From the NCBI RefSeq assembly GCF_007904085.1, contig NZ_CP042326.1, positions 248,001 through 312,000 of the forward strand: a stretch of DNA of 64,000 nucleotides, read 5' to 3'. Source of the DNA: Euhalothece natronophila Z-M001 (GTDB lineage Bacteria > Cyanobacteriota > Cyanobacteriia > Cyanobacteriales > Rubidibacteraceae). The position numbers were made by a program, and so were the translations under genes. Positions 54,736 through 63,963 of this stretch are shown here, piece by piece. Numbering within the stretch: the stretch's first letter is position 1; each line of letters begins with the position of its first letter. Below the pieces are notes generated by a model that was given only the letters and a program-made list of their open reading frames with translations, was not told where the DNA came from and did no database searches.

Positions 54736-55521
54736 ATGATATCTATCAATAAAATCTCTCCAGAAACCTGTCAAGCAGTGAAAGTGATTGCAACGGATTT
54801 TGATGGCACCCTTACTATCAATAGCCTTTTAACGGGGAATGTCCTTAACTGCCTATTACAGTTACAACAGCAAGGAATTTCTGTCATTATTGTTACAGGT
54901 CGTTCCGCTGGCTGGGTGAATGCGTTGCGTTATTATTTACCCGTTGTCGGCGCGATCGCGGAAAATGGGGGATTATATGATCACAATCCTGAAACCCCTC
55001 CAGATTTTCTAGTTTCTCTTCCCCCTAAACATCGACAGCAATTAGCAGCAGTTTTTGCAAGCCTCCAACTGAATTTTCCAAACTTAAAAGAATCAACAGA
55101 TAACCCCTTTCGTTTCACTGATTGGACATTTGATGTTGCAGGATTATCCCAGGATGAATTAGTGCAACTAGAAGCTCAATGTGAGGAAAAGGGGTATAGT
55201 TTTACTTACAGCAGTGTTCAAGGCCATATTAAACCGCAAGGACAAGACAAAGCCACAGGATTGCAAGCTGTCTTAAAGCAATATTTTTCGGATGTTAAGC
55301 CAGAAGAAGTGATTACTATTGGCGATAGCCCTAATGATCAATCTTTATTTAATCCGCAATTATTCCCTGTTTCTGTAGGCGTTGCTAATATTAAGCCCTA
55401 TCAGCAACAGTTAACTTATACTCCCCGATATGTTACAGCAGAAGAGGAAGGGAAGGGATTTTGTGAATTAGGCAACCAATTGATCTCATCGTGGGAAAAA
55501 CTACAAACAAAAATGAGTTAA
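54736..55521 (+). CDS. HAD-superfamily phosphatase (Cof/SPP-like)
   Basis: A 261-residue hydrolase. The first HAD motif is ATDFDGTLTI (nucleophile Asp), the second VIIVTGRSAGW, and the last ITIGDSPNDQSLF. The cap domain between 90 and 180 is of type C2B. The group includes sucrose- and trehalose-phosphate phosphatases and Cof-like sugar phosphatases, but the substrate cannot be told here. It starts 168 bases behind the divergent HTH gene. Confidence 0.85.
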   Translation: MISINKISPETCQAVKVIATDFDGTLTINSLLTGNVLNCLLQLQQQGISVIIVTGRSAGWVNALRYYLPVVGAIAENGGLYDHNPETPPDFLVSLPPKHRQQLAAVFASLQLNFPNLKESTDNPFRFTDWTFDVAGLSQDELVQLEAQCEEKGYSFTYSSVQGHIKPQGQDKATGLQAVLKQYFSDVKPEEVITIGDSPNDQSLFNPQLFPVSVGVANIKPYQQQLTYTPRYVTAEEEGKGFCELGNQLISSWEKLQTKMS

Positions 55522-55563
55522 CCGTAATAATATTTTCATCATATGGATAACTATTAATTAATT

Positions 55564-56445
55564 ATGGAGTCTAACCTTTTAACAGACGTATTTCTGCCCC
55601 TAGCCCTATTTATTATTATGTTAGGGATGGGGCTAACACTAACTCGCCAAGATTTTGCTAGGGTTTTACTAGCGCCAAAAGCCACATTGATTGGACTTGC
55701 TGCCCAGTTGGTAATGCTACCCATTATAGGGTTTTTGATTGCTTGGGGATTTCCCGTATCACCAGAAATTGCAGTGGGCGTAGTTCTTTTAACGGCTTGC
55801 CCAGGAGGGCCTACTTCTAATTTAATAACTTTTCTTGCTAAAGGCGATGTGGCACTTTCGATTACCTTAACTGCTATTACTAGCATTGCCACAGTATTTA
55901 CAATTCCTTTAATCGTTAATTTAGGAATGCAAGCCTTTTTAAGTGAAGATACTTCCTTTCAACTTCCTTTTTTAAGTACCGTAGGACAAATTATTGTCAT
56001 TACCATTATCCCAGTCTCTATTGGGATGATGATTCAACATTATGCCCCGCAATTTGCTAATCGGTGCGATAAACCCCTTAGATGGATTTCCACAGCATTT
56101 CTTGCTTTAATTATTACTGGCGTTGTTTTAGGGGAAAGAGAGAACTTTTTCTCCTTCCTGTTTCAAGTTGGTGGTGTAACCCTAGCGGTAAATATCATTA
56201 CTATGGGATTAGGGTTTTTCATTGGAACTGTAGCTGGTTTAGGACAAAAGCGTACAACAGCTATTACTGTAGAAGTCGGCATCCAAAATGGGACTCTCGC
56301 AATTACAATTGCTTCTACAATTATCAATAATGCCACTATGGCAATTCCGGCCGCAATTTATAGCCTACTGATGTTTTTAACTGGCGGTGGATTTGCTTGG
56401 CTAATGAACTATTATGGCTATGGCACTTCTCAAAACCATCTTTAA
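55564..56445 (+). CDS. bile acid:sodium symporter family transporter
   Basis: A 293-residue membrane protein with about nine to ten hydrophobic segments. The start LPLALFIIMLGMGLTLTRQD, then TACPGGPTSNLITFLAKGDV and VEVGIQNGTLAITIASTI, are the core motifs of the BASS family, including the cation-binding crossover helices. In cyanobacteria the substrate is not bile acid but probably a small organic acid such as pyruvate. That fits with, but does not prove, a link to the pyruvate-consuming genes 11 kb away. It is followed by the glycosyltransferase after 14 bases. Confidence 0.88.
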   Translation: MESNLLTDVFLPLALFIIMLGMGLTLTRQDFARVLLAPKATLIGLAAQLVMLPIIGFLIAWGFPVSPEIAVGVVLLTACPGGPTSNLITFLAKGDVALSITLTAITSIATVFTIPLIVNLGMQAFLSEDTSFQLPFLSTVGQIIVITIIPVSIGMMIQHYAPQFANRCDKPLRWISTAFLALIITGVVLGERENFFSFLFQVGGVTLAVNIITMGLGFFIGTVAGLGQKRTTAITVEVGIQNGTLAITIASTIINNATMAIPAAIYSLLMFLTGGGFAWLMNYYGYGTSQNHL

Positions 56446-56459
56446 TGTAGCTACAGGGA

Positions 56460-57149
56460 ATGGAATCAATTTATCTCTCTGTTATTCTTCCTGTTTTAAA
56501 CGAAGAAAACGCGATCGCGCAGACACTTCTGTCTCTGGAAACTCCAGGGGTAGAAGTTATCTTAGTTGATGGGGGAAGTACCGATCAAACCGTTGAAATT
56601 GCCCAAAAATTGGGGATAAAAGTTATTGTTTCTCCAGAATCAGGACGGGGGGTGCAAATGAATATAGGGGCAAATCATGCTAGTGCCGATACTCTCTTAT
56701 TTTTACACGCTGATACCCACTTACCGCCAAACTATCCCCAACTGATTCAGGAAACGTTAGATCAACCGCAAACTGTAGCTGGGGCATTTTTATTAAAGAT
56801 CAATAGTAAAAATAAACTGCTAAGAATAGTGGAAAAAGGTGTGAATGCGCGATCGCGCTTTTTACAGATGCCCTATGGTGATCAAGGCATTTTCCTCAAA
56901 AAAGAAACTTTTAACCAGAGTGGTGGCTTTCCCCTTCTTCCCGTCATGGAAGACTTCCAATTCATTAAATGTCTAAAAAAACAAGGAAAAATTAGGTTAG
57001 CCTCAGCCTCGGTTTTAACGTCAGCGCGACGCTGGGAAAAAGTAGGGGTAATCAAAACCACATTGATTAATCAAATGATTATTATCGGTTATTTCTTTGG
57101 GATTTCCCCTAGTAAGTTAAACAAATGGTATCGCCAATCAGGGAATTGA
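56460..57149 (+). CDS. GT2 glycosyltransferase (TIGR04283 type)
   Basis: A 229-residue family 2 glycosyltransferase without membrane segments. The start YLSVILPVLNEENAIAQTLL, LVDGGSTDQT, FLHADTHLPP (DXD) and MPYGDQGIFLKKETFNQSGG match the TIGR04283 group. The start lies 14 bases behind the transporter gene, so it is probably co-transcribed with it. The product is unknown. Confidence 0.85.
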   Translation: MESIYLSVILPVLNEENAIAQTLLSLETPGVEVILVDGGSTDQTVEIAQKLGIKVIVSPESGRGVQMNIGANHASADTLLFLHADTHLPPNYPQLIQETLDQPQTVAGAFLLKINSKNKLLRIVEKGVNARSRFLQMPYGDQGIFLKKETFNQSGGFPLLPVMEDFQFIKCLKKQGKIRLASASVLTSARRWEKVGVIKTTLINQMIIIGYFFGISPSKLNKWYRQSGN

Positions 57150-57203
57150 TTGTTCTATGATGGGAGCAAAAGAGACAATACTTGTGTTAACAAGAGATTT
57201 AAT

Positions 57204-58418
57204 ATGGGAATGGATACAAAAGCCTTTAAACGCTCCCTGCATCAATCAGATAACTATCATCGTCGCGGATTTGGTCATGAAGAAGAAGTGACTGAACTGC
57301 TTAATTCCGAATATCAAAGCAATTTAATCCAAACAATTCGGGATAATAATTATTGCTTAACCCAAGGAGATGTTACTATCCGTTTAGCAGAAGCCTTTGG
57401 ATTTTGCTGGGGAGTAGAACGAGCAGTGGCAATTGCTTATGAAACACGCCAACACTTCCCCAAAGAACGTATTTGGATTACCAATGAAATCATCCATAAC
57501 CCCTCCGTTAATCAAAAGTTACGAGAAATGGAAGTCGGGTTTATTCCTGTAAAAGAGGGAGAAAAAGACTTCTCAGTAGTTAACTCAGGGGATGTGGTAA
57601 TTCTTCCAGCCTTCGGCGCAAGTGTTAACGAAATGCAACTATTAAACGACTTAGGCTGTACTATTGTTGATACGACTTGCCCATGGGTATCTAAAGTTTG
57701 GAACTCTGTGGAAAAGCATAAAAAACGCGATTATACCTCAATTATTCACGGCAAATATCATCACGAAGAAACTGTAGCCACTAGCTCTTTTGCTGAAAAA
57801 TATTTAGTCGTTTTAAACTTAGAAGAAGCTCAGTATGTTGCTGACTACATTTTACACGGTGGAGATAAACAAGAGTTTTTAGAGAAGTTTGATAAAGCCT
57901 CTTCTCCCGGGTTTGATCCAGACGTTGATTTAGATAAAATTGGCATTGCTAATCAAACAACTATGCTAAAAAGCGAAACCGAAGAAATTGGCAAGTTGTT
58001 TGAAAAAACTATGCTTGAAAAGTATGGGCCAACGGAATTTAATAATCACTTTATGAGTTTTAACACCATCTGTGATGCCACTCAAGAGCGTCAAGATGCC
58101 ATGTTTGATCTCGTCAAAGAAAACTTAGATCTCTTAGTGGTTATTGGTGGTTTTAACTCCTCTAATACCACTCATTTACAAGAAATTGGTATTGATTATG
58201 GCATTCCTTCTTATCATATTGATGGCGGAAATCGTATTTTAGAGGGAAATCGAATTGAACATAAACCACTAGGAAAAGAGTTAGAAATTCAAGAAAATTG
58301 GCTTCCTGAGGGAAAAATTACAGTTGGTATTACTTCGGGGGCTTCCACTCCTGATCAAGCAGTAGAAGAAGTCATTGGTAAAATTTTAGAAGCTAAAAAT
58401 GTGGCTCTAGTTAGCTAA
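57204..58418 (+). CDS. ispH: 4-hydroxy-3-methylbut-2-enyl diphosphate reductase
   Basis: Last enzyme of the MEP isoprenoid pathway, using an iron-sulfur cluster to make IPP and DMAPP. I choose ATG 57204 ([12 protein letters not shown]); ATG 57210 is equally good and the TTG at 57150 less likely. The 404-residue protein carries the three cluster cysteines in [22 protein letters not shown] and [11 protein letters not shown]. It is longer than the E. coli protein by about 90 residues through an N-terminal extension and an insert, both usual in cyanobacteria and plastids. Confidence 0.95.
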   Translation: MGMDTKAFKRSLHQSDNYHRRGFGHEEEVTELLNSEYQSNLIQTIRDNNYCLTQGDVTIRLAEAFGFCWGVERAVAIAYETRQHFPKERIWITNEIIHNPSVNQKLREMEVGFIPVKEGEKDFSVVNSGDVVILPAFGASVNEMQLLNDLGCTIVDTTCPWVSKVWNSVEKHKKRDYTSIIHGKYHHEETVATSSFAEKYLVVLNLEEAQYVADYILHGGDKQEFLEKFDKASSPGFDPDVDLDKIGIANQTTMLKSETEEIGKLFEKTMLEKYGPTEFNNHFMSFNTICDATQERQDAMFDLVKENLDLLVVIGGFNSSNTTHLQEIGIDYGIPSYHIDGGNRILEGNRIEHKPLGKELEIQENWLPEGKITVGITSGASTPDQAVEEVIGKILEAKNVALVS

Positions 58419-58428
58419 GAGTTGAAAT

Positions 58429-58456
58429 TAGGAAGGGGATTTTTCCCTTTCCTAAA
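58429..58456. terminator. shared hairpin between ispH and mreB
   Basis: TTAGGAAGGG and CCCTTTCCTAA pair with one bulge, followed on the plus strand by AAAACTTTT. It lies between the convergent ends of ispH and mreB and may stop both. Confidence 0.6.
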
Positions 58457-58470
58457 AACTTTTGTTCCAG

Positions 58471-59508
58471 TTAGCTAGAACTACCTGTAAAAACTCTTGC
58501 TAGTTGCTCAAAGTTTTCAACAGCATTACCTGTACCTAAAACAACACACTGCAAAGGATCAGGAGCAACATGAGTAACAATGCCAGTTTCATGGCTAATT
58601 AAAGTATCTAATCCCCGTAAAAGGGCACCTCCGCCAGCAAGCATAATACCTCGATCAATGATATCAGAAGCTAGTTCAGGTGGGGTACGTTCTAAGGTTC
58701 GTTTGACCGCTTCAACAATTACAGATAAGGGTTCGGACATACTTTCCCGAATTTCTGGGGCTTTAATGGTCACAAGTCGCGGTAAGCCAGATAATAAATG
58801 CAACCCTCGTACTTCCATATAAAGATCATCATCCCCTTCTGTGGGATAAGCAGAACTCACTCGAATTTTAATCTCTTCTGCGGTGCGTTCCCCAATGACA
58901 AGGTTATGAACCTTTTTCATATATTGGGTAATGGCATCACTTAACTCATCGCCGGCAACCCGTACAGACTCACTGAGAACTGTTCCTTGTAAACTTAATA
59001 CTGCTACTTCACTAGTGCCGCCGCCAATATCAATAATCATGTTCCCTGTCGGCTCAGCAACCGGTAAACCTGCACCAATAGCGGCTGCAACAGGTTCATC
59101 AATGAGACGAACTTCTCTAGCTCCGGCTTGTAAAGCGGCTTCCATAACTGCACGTCGCTCAACTCCTGTCACCCCAGAAGGAATACCGATCACAATTCGC
59201 GGCGCAACTAAGGTTCTTCCGCCATGAACTCGCTGAATAAAATGTTTTAGCATTAATTCTGCGGTGTCAAAATCAGCAATTACGCCATCTCGTAAGGGAC
59301 GTAATGCAATGACATTGCCGGGAGTTCGTCCTAGCATTTGTTTAGCATCTTCTCCTACTGCTAGGGCTTCTTTTGTGTCTTGATCGGTTGCTACCACCGA
59401 TGGCTCTTCTAAGACAACTCCTTTTCCTGAGACATAAACTAAGGTGTTAGCTGTCCCTAAATCAATTCCCATATCCCGCGAAAGGGATAACCGACTCCAA
59501 AAACCCAC
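58471..59508 (-). CDS. mreB: rod-shape determining protein MreB
   Basis: Actin-like ATPase that guides side-wall peptidoglycan synthesis. From the GTG at 59508 the product is 345 residues (GFWSRLSLSRDMGIDLGTAN); a TTG at 59532 adds eight. Phosphate 1 is GIDLGTANTLVYV, phosphate 2 is NMIIDIGGGTSEVAVL, and IMLAGGGALLRGL is the adenosine site. Its presence suggests a rod or elongated cell. mreC and mreD do not follow here: the gene ends against ispH. It is divergent from ssb. Confidence 0.95.
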   Translation of the reverse strand: MGFWSRLSLSRDMGIDLGTANTLVYVSGKGVVLEEPSVVATDQDTKEALAVGEDAKQMLGRTPGNVIALRPLRDGVIADFDTAELMLKHFIQRVHGGRTLVAPRIVIGIPSGVTGVERRAVMEAALQAGAREVRLIDEPVAAAIGAGLPVAEPTGNMIIDIGGGTSEVAVLSLQGTVLSESVRVAGDELSDAITQYMKKVHNLVIGERTAEEIKIRVSSAYPTEGDDDLYMEVRGLHLLSGLPRLVTIKAPEIRESMSEPLSVIVEAVKRTLERTPPELASDIIDRGIMLAGGGALLRGLDTLISHETGIVTHVAPDPLQCVVLGTGNAVENFEQLARVFTGSSS

Positions 59509-59687
59509 GTTCTTCTTGCCCCCAAAGTGCAATTAATTTTGTATCTTTATTGTGACAAAGTATGGTTGGTGTGAATTTTATAATCTTTACTGCCATTAAG
59601 TCTAGAACGAAATTAACAATTCTAGAAATAACTCAATCAAGGTTAAACTGAGACATTAGAGATAATTATTGTAGGTCAGGTGAGATG

Positions 59688-60050
59688 ATGAGTTTAAATA
59701 TTGTTCATCTAGTCGGTCGGGCTGGAGTGGATCCAGAGGTTAAGTATTTTGAAAGTGGAACGGTTTTATGTAAATTTCCGATTGCTGTGGATCGGCGAAG
59801 TAAAAAAGATGATAAGCCGGATTGGTTTGAACTAGAAATGTGGGGACGTACCGCAGAAGTTGCTTCGGAATATGTTCGTAAAGGAAAACAAGTGGGGATT
59901 CAAGGCAAATTAAAAATTGACACTTGGCAAGATCAAAATGGCAATAACCGTTCTCGCCCGGTAATTCGTGTTGATCGTCTAGAGTTATTAGGCTCAAAAG
60001 GAGAAGCCCAAGGGGGAACAGGAGGGGATTATGCCCCAGATGAATTTTAA
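59688..60050 (+). CDS. ssb: single-stranded DNA-binding protein
   Basis: The ATG at 59688 fits the AGGTGAG site better than the ATG three bases earlier. The 120-residue protein has an OB fold (SLNIVHLVGRAGVDPEVKYF, then WFELEMWGRTAEVASEYVRK). The C-terminal tail is short and ends YAPDEF rather than the canonical DDDIPF, so partner binding through the tip may differ. It lies next to metF and divergent from mreB. Confidence 0.92.
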   Translation: MSLNIVHLVGRAGVDPEVKYFESGTVLCKFPIAVDRRSKKDDKPDWFELEMWGRTAEVASEYVRKGKQVGIQGKLKIDTWQDQNGNNRSRPVIRVDRLELLGSKGEAQGGTGGDYAPDEF

Positions 60051-60131
60051 TTTCTCTCTCTAGAGATTTGGCGACTCTCCCATTACCCTGTAGTCTAGAA
60101 TTTGTAGCAAGAAATACAGGTACATAAAATT

Positions 60132-61052
60132 ATGAGTCGTTTTCGTCAAGCTGTCGAAGCGAAAGAGTTTTTAGTAACCGCTGAGGTAACTCCCCCTAAA
60201 GGAGGAAATCCTGAGCGGATGCTACAGGTTGCACAATCTTTAAAAGGGCGTGTTCATGCCGTCAATATTACTGATGGCAGTCGCGCTGTTTTAAGGATGT
60301 CGTCTTTAGCGGCTTCGGTGGTACTGTTACGTCATGAAATTGAACCGGTATGTCAGGTGGCGTGTCGCGATCGCAATTTAATTGGCATTCAAGGAGATTT
60401 AATGGGCGCTCATGCCCTTGGTATCCGTAATATCTTGGCTTTAACTGGTGATCCCGTGAAGTCTGGCGATCATCCAAAAGCAAAAGCCGTGTTTAACTTA
60501 GAATCAGTGCGCTTGTTGAAGTTGATTAGAAAGCTCAATGAAGGCTTAGACTATAATGATAAGTCTCTCCCTGATGGAGAATTAGATTTATTTGCCGGGG
60601 CAGCAGTAGATCCACAGTCCGATAGTTGGTCTGGGTTAACAAGACGCTTTGAACAGAAAGTAAAAGCTGGGGCGCAGTTTTTCCAAAGCCAGATGCTAAC
60701 AGATTTTGATCGCCTAGAAACCTTTATGAATGAGGTGGCTACGCCGGCGAATAAGCCAGTTTTAGCAGGAATTTTCTTGTTTAAGTCGGCGAAAAATGCT
60801 CGCTTTATCCAGAAATATGTGCCGGGAGTTCATATTCCTGAAGAGATTATTGAACGCTTAGAAAAAGCAGAACAGCCACTACAAGAAGGAATTAAAATTG
60901 CCGCTGAACAGGTGCAAAAGGCGCGTGAACTGTGCCATGGTGTTCACATGATGGCAGTGAAAAAAGAAGAAGTGATCCCAGAAATTCTTGATCTGGCAGG
61001 GGTTAAACCGATCGATGGGGTGAAACTTCCTGAAACGGCTCGACTTCGCTAA
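60132..61052 (+). CDS. metF: methylenetetrahydrofolate reductase
   Basis: A 306-residue FAD-dependent barrel enzyme that reduces methylene-THF to methyl-THF for methionine synthesis. It begins SRFRQAVEAKEFLVTAEVTP with the conserved Glu, and has LALTGDPVKSGDHPKAK and AGAQFFQSQMLTDFDRLETF. It stands about 80 bases behind ssb. A three-way-junction palindrome follows it directly. Confidence 0.9.
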   Translation: MSRFRQAVEAKEFLVTAEVTPPKGGNPERMLQVAQSLKGRVHAVNITDGSRAVLRMSSLAASVVLLRHEIEPVCQVACRDRNLIGIQGDLMGAHALGIRNILALTGDPVKSGDHPKAKAVFNLESVRLLKLIRKLNEGLDYNDKSLPDGELDLFAGAAVDPQSDSWSGLTRRFEQKVKAGAQFFQSQMLTDFDRLETFMNEVATPANKPVLAGIFLFKSAKNARFIQKYVPGVHIPEEIIERLEKAEQPLQEGIKIAAEQVQKARELCHGVHMMAVKKEEVIPEILDLAGVKPIDGVKLPETARLR

Positions 61053-61057
61053 AAAGC

Positions 61058-61094
61058 GCGATGTGCCAAAGGCACTAAGCCGAAGGCTTATCGC
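61058..61094. repeat. three-way-junction palindrome after metF
   Basis: An outer stem GCGAT/ATCGC encloses two perfect 5-bp hairpins, GTGCC-AAA-GGCAC and AAGCC-GAA-GGCTT, with a single unpaired T between. The pattern resembles a dispersed cyanobacterial repeat family. It starts 6 bases after the metF stop. Confidence 0.8.
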
Positions 61095-61189
61095 AGTGTC
61101 ACCAATCTGATCCATGTCGGAGAGGTGGCGCTGTTCAATGATAATGATACTCCTACTACAAGGATCAAAAAGTGCTAGAACTAAAACCA

Positions 61190-62599
61190 ATGCGATACTT
61201 TATATTGTTTATTGTCACTTGTTTAGTGGTGACTTTAAGTGGCTGTCCCCGACAAGAAAATGTCTCCAATGTTTTGGCTGATCCTTTGCCACAAGATCGC
61301 TTAATTCAAGTGTATTTTAATCATAACCAAGCTAAAGGGAAAAGTTATACTGATCCTTATCGAGGAATTACGCGATATGGGGATAATTTAGAAGACGTTA
61401 TTATCAATAATATTGAGTCGGCAACTGAAAATATTGCCTTAGCAGTGCAAGAATTTCGCTTACCCAAAATTGCTCATGCTCTCGTTGAACAGAAAGAAAA
61501 GGGTGTTAAAGTACAAGTAATTCTTGAAAATGACTATCGTCGCCCTTGGAGTGATTATTCCCAAGCAGAAATTAATCAATTTACAGAACGAGAATTAGCT
61601 CGTTATGAGGAAGCATTGAGGCTGATTGATATTAATGAGGATGGAAGACTTAGTGAAGCAGAGATTAATCAGCGGGATGCACTGGTAATTTTAGAAAATG
61701 CAGGAATCCCTATTATAGATGATACGGCAGATGGTTCTAAAGGCAGTGGCTTAATGCATCATAAGTTTCTGATTATTGATGATGAAACTGTTATTGTTAC
61801 TTCAGCCAATTTAACTCTTAGTGGTGTTCATGGTGATTTTGGGAATAAAGAAACTCGGGGTAATGCGAATAATTTAGCCAGAATTACTAGTAAAAAATTA
61901 GCATCTATTTTCCGAGAAGAATTTGATATTATGTGGGGAGATGGGGTGGGAGGAGAACCAGATAGCCGTTTTGGGCTGCAGAAACCTCAGCGTAATTTAT
62001 CACCGCTTAAAATTGGTGACAGCTTAGTGGCAGTTAATTTTTCCCCTACCTCTCCCACCCAAGATTGGGAAAAAACAAGCAATGGCTTTATTGCTAAATA
62101 CTTAGAAAAAGCTCAAAACACAATTGATTTAGCTTTATTTGTATTCAGCTATCAAGAATTATCCAATACTCTAGCTGACTTACATCAAAATGGGACAAGT
62201 ATTAGAGCTTTAATTGATCGCTTATTTGCTTATCGTTACTATAGTGAAGGCTTAGATATGTTAGGAGTAGAATTAGCACGGAATTGTGAAATTGCAGAAG
62301 ATAATAATCCTTGGGAATCACCAATTTCAACAGTGGGTGTACCAGAATTTCCGAGGGGCGATAATTTACATCATAAATTCGCTGTTGTGGATGAAAAAAT
62401 TGTAATTACAGGATCGCACAATTGGTCAGCAGCGGCAAATTATCGGAATGATGAAACGGTTTTGGTAATTAATAATCCGACGATCGCGGCTCATTATGAT
62501 CGTGAATTTAAACAATTATACGATCGCGCTGTTTTAGGGATTCCCTCATGGTTAGAAGAACGAATTGAACAGCAAAAACAAGAGTGTCCTAATTTGTAG
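61190..62599 (+). CDS. phospholipase D-like lipoprotein with EF-hand-like loop
   Basis: From ATG 61190 the protein is 469 residues; a GTG at 61172 is also in frame. It begins with a lipoprotein signal peptide (lipobox VTLSGC). Two HKD domains follow: HHKFLIIDDETVIVTSANLT (about residue 195) and HHKFAVVDEKIVITGSHNWS (about 390), so a complete phosphodiesterase site is possible. Between about 140 and 160, before the first HKD, lies DINEDGRLSEAE, which fits a calcium-binding EF-hand loop. Likely an outer- or inner-membrane-anchored periplasmic enzyme acting on phospholipid or nucleic acid. Confidence 0.85.
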   Translation: MRYFILFIVTCLVVTLSGCPRQENVSNVLADPLPQDRLIQVYFNHNQAKGKSYTDPYRGITRYGDNLEDVIINNIESATENIALAVQEFRLPKIAHALVEQKEKGVKVQVILENDYRRPWSDYSQAEINQFTERELARYEEALRLIDINEDGRLSEAEINQRDALVILENAGIPIIDDTADGSKGSGLMHHKFLIIDDETVIVTSANLTLSGVHGDFGNKETRGNANNLARITSKKLASIFREEFDIMWGDGVGGEPDSRFGLQKPQRNLSPLKIGDSLVAVNFSPTSPTQDWEKTSNGFIAKYLEKAQNTIDLALFVFSYQELSNTLADLHQNGTSIRALIDRLFAYRYYSEGLDMLGVELARNCEIAEDNNPWESPISTVGVPEFPRGDNLHHKFAVVDEKIVITGSHNWSAAANYRNDETVLVINNPTIAAHYDREFKQLYDRAVLGIPSWLEERIEQQKQECPNL

Positions 62600-62622
62600 T
62601 TAAGAATGAAACTCCAAAAAAA

Positions 62623-63963
62623 TTAACACCACTTACTCTTCAGAATGGTTGCCAATCCGTGAGGAAAAATTCCCCAATGAATATGTAAATAAGAGGCATA
62701 GATTGATCCGATGTTCCATCCCTCTTGAGTTTGATTTTGATACAAATCACATAAAGAATAGAGGGGAGAGGAAGAAGTTTCTTGCAGTTGAGAACGGTGA
62801 AATTCATGTCCCCAAATGCGTTGATTTTCCTTCAAAATGGGATTATTTGGTAAGGGGGTTGCTTGACGATACCCTAAGGTTAGTCGTTTCCCCATGGTGA
62901 CGTGAGTGGGTAATAGCCCTAACATTTCCCAAGTTTCTCCTTCCAAGTCGGTGATACTTTGACAGAGATACATTAACCCCCCACATTCGGCGTAAGTGGT
63001 GAGTCCCTGTTGAATCGCTACTTGAGTTTGTTTGACAATTTTTTGATTTTGTGCTAAGGGTTCAGCAAACACTTCAGGAAAACCGCCAGGGAGATACAGT
63101 AAATCAAGATTGGGAGGTAAGTTGGTATCCTCAAGGGGACTGTAAGGGATCAGTTCACATCCTAAATGTTCGAGGAGATCAAGGTTATCTTGGTAGTAGA
63201 AGTTAAAAGCGCGATCGCGCGCAATTCCCACTCGAAACTGACGGGGAACTGTCTCCCACAGAGAAGAAACAGGCATTTGTGGGGTATCCAGCAGGGGGAA
63301 TAATTGTTCCCAATTCAAACTGTCTTGGGCAATGCTAGCAAGTTCTTCCTGAATTTTTGGGAAAGAGGCTACTTCTTCGGTGGGAACTAACCCTAAATGC
63401 CGATCGCGCAGTTTAATCTTATCCTGACGACGAAACACCCCTAATATGGGCAAATTAAGCGGTTCTAAAGCGGTTTTCAATAACTGCAAATGGCGGTCAC
63501 TTCCTACGCGATTTAAAACCACCCCTGCAATGTTAACCCTAGGATCAAAGTTAGCATAACCTTGCGCGATCGCGCCCACCGAACCTGATAAACGAGAACA
63601 ATCTAACACCAGTACCACAGGAACATCTAAAATTCTGGCAATATGGGCGGTAGAAGCATAATCTGTCTTTCCCTGTAAACTCACCCCATCAAATAACCCC
63701 ATTACGCCCTCAATTACAGAATACTCAGCCCCTTGACTGTGATAGGCAAAAGAATGTTTTACATAATCAGGAGAGGTTAAAATGGGGTCTAAATTGCGAC
63801 AAGCACGCCCAGTTACTTGTGTATGAAACATGGGATCAATATAATCCGGTCCCACCTTAAAAGACTGGACTTTTTGGGAGTGACGAGCTAAAAAAGAAAG
63901 GAGAGCGAGGGTAATCGTTGTTTTACCTACTCCACTGCGTTCGCCAGCAATAATAATCGTCAT
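62623..63963 (-). CDS. cobB: cobyrinic acid a,c-diamide synthase
   Basis: Amidates cobyrinic acid using glutamine and ATP, in the anaerobic-type cobalamin route (CbiA). The 446-residue protein has an N-terminal ATPase domain (TIIIAGERSGVGKTTITLAL), FKVGPDYIDPMFHTQVTGRA, and a C-terminal class I glutamine amidotransferase domain with nucleophile Cys in TYAECGGLMYLCQ and the His in WGHEFHRS. It is complete, with 37 bases to the window end. The name cbiA is equally used. Confidence 0.93.
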   Translation of the reverse strand: MTIIIAGERSGVGKTTITLALLSFLARHSQKVQSFKVGPDYIDPMFHTQVTGRACRNLDPILTSPDYVKHSFAYHSQGAEYSVIEGVMGLFDGVSLQGKTDYASTAHIARILDVPVVLVLDCSRLSGSVGAIAQGYANFDPRVNIAGVVLNRVGSDRHLQLLKTALEPLNLPILGVFRRQDKIKLRDRHLGLVPTEEVASFPKIQEELASIAQDSLNWEQLFPLLDTPQMPVSSLWETVPRQFRVGIARDRAFNFYYQDNLDLLEHLGCELIPYSPLEDTNLPPNLDLLYLPGGFPEVFAEPLAQNQKIVKQTQVAIQQGLTTYAECGGLMYLCQSITDLEGETWEMLGLLPTHVTMGKRLTLGYRQATPLPNNPILKENQRIWGHEFHRSQLQETSSSPLYSLCDLYQNQTQEGWNIGSIYASYLHIHWGIFPHGLATILKSKWC

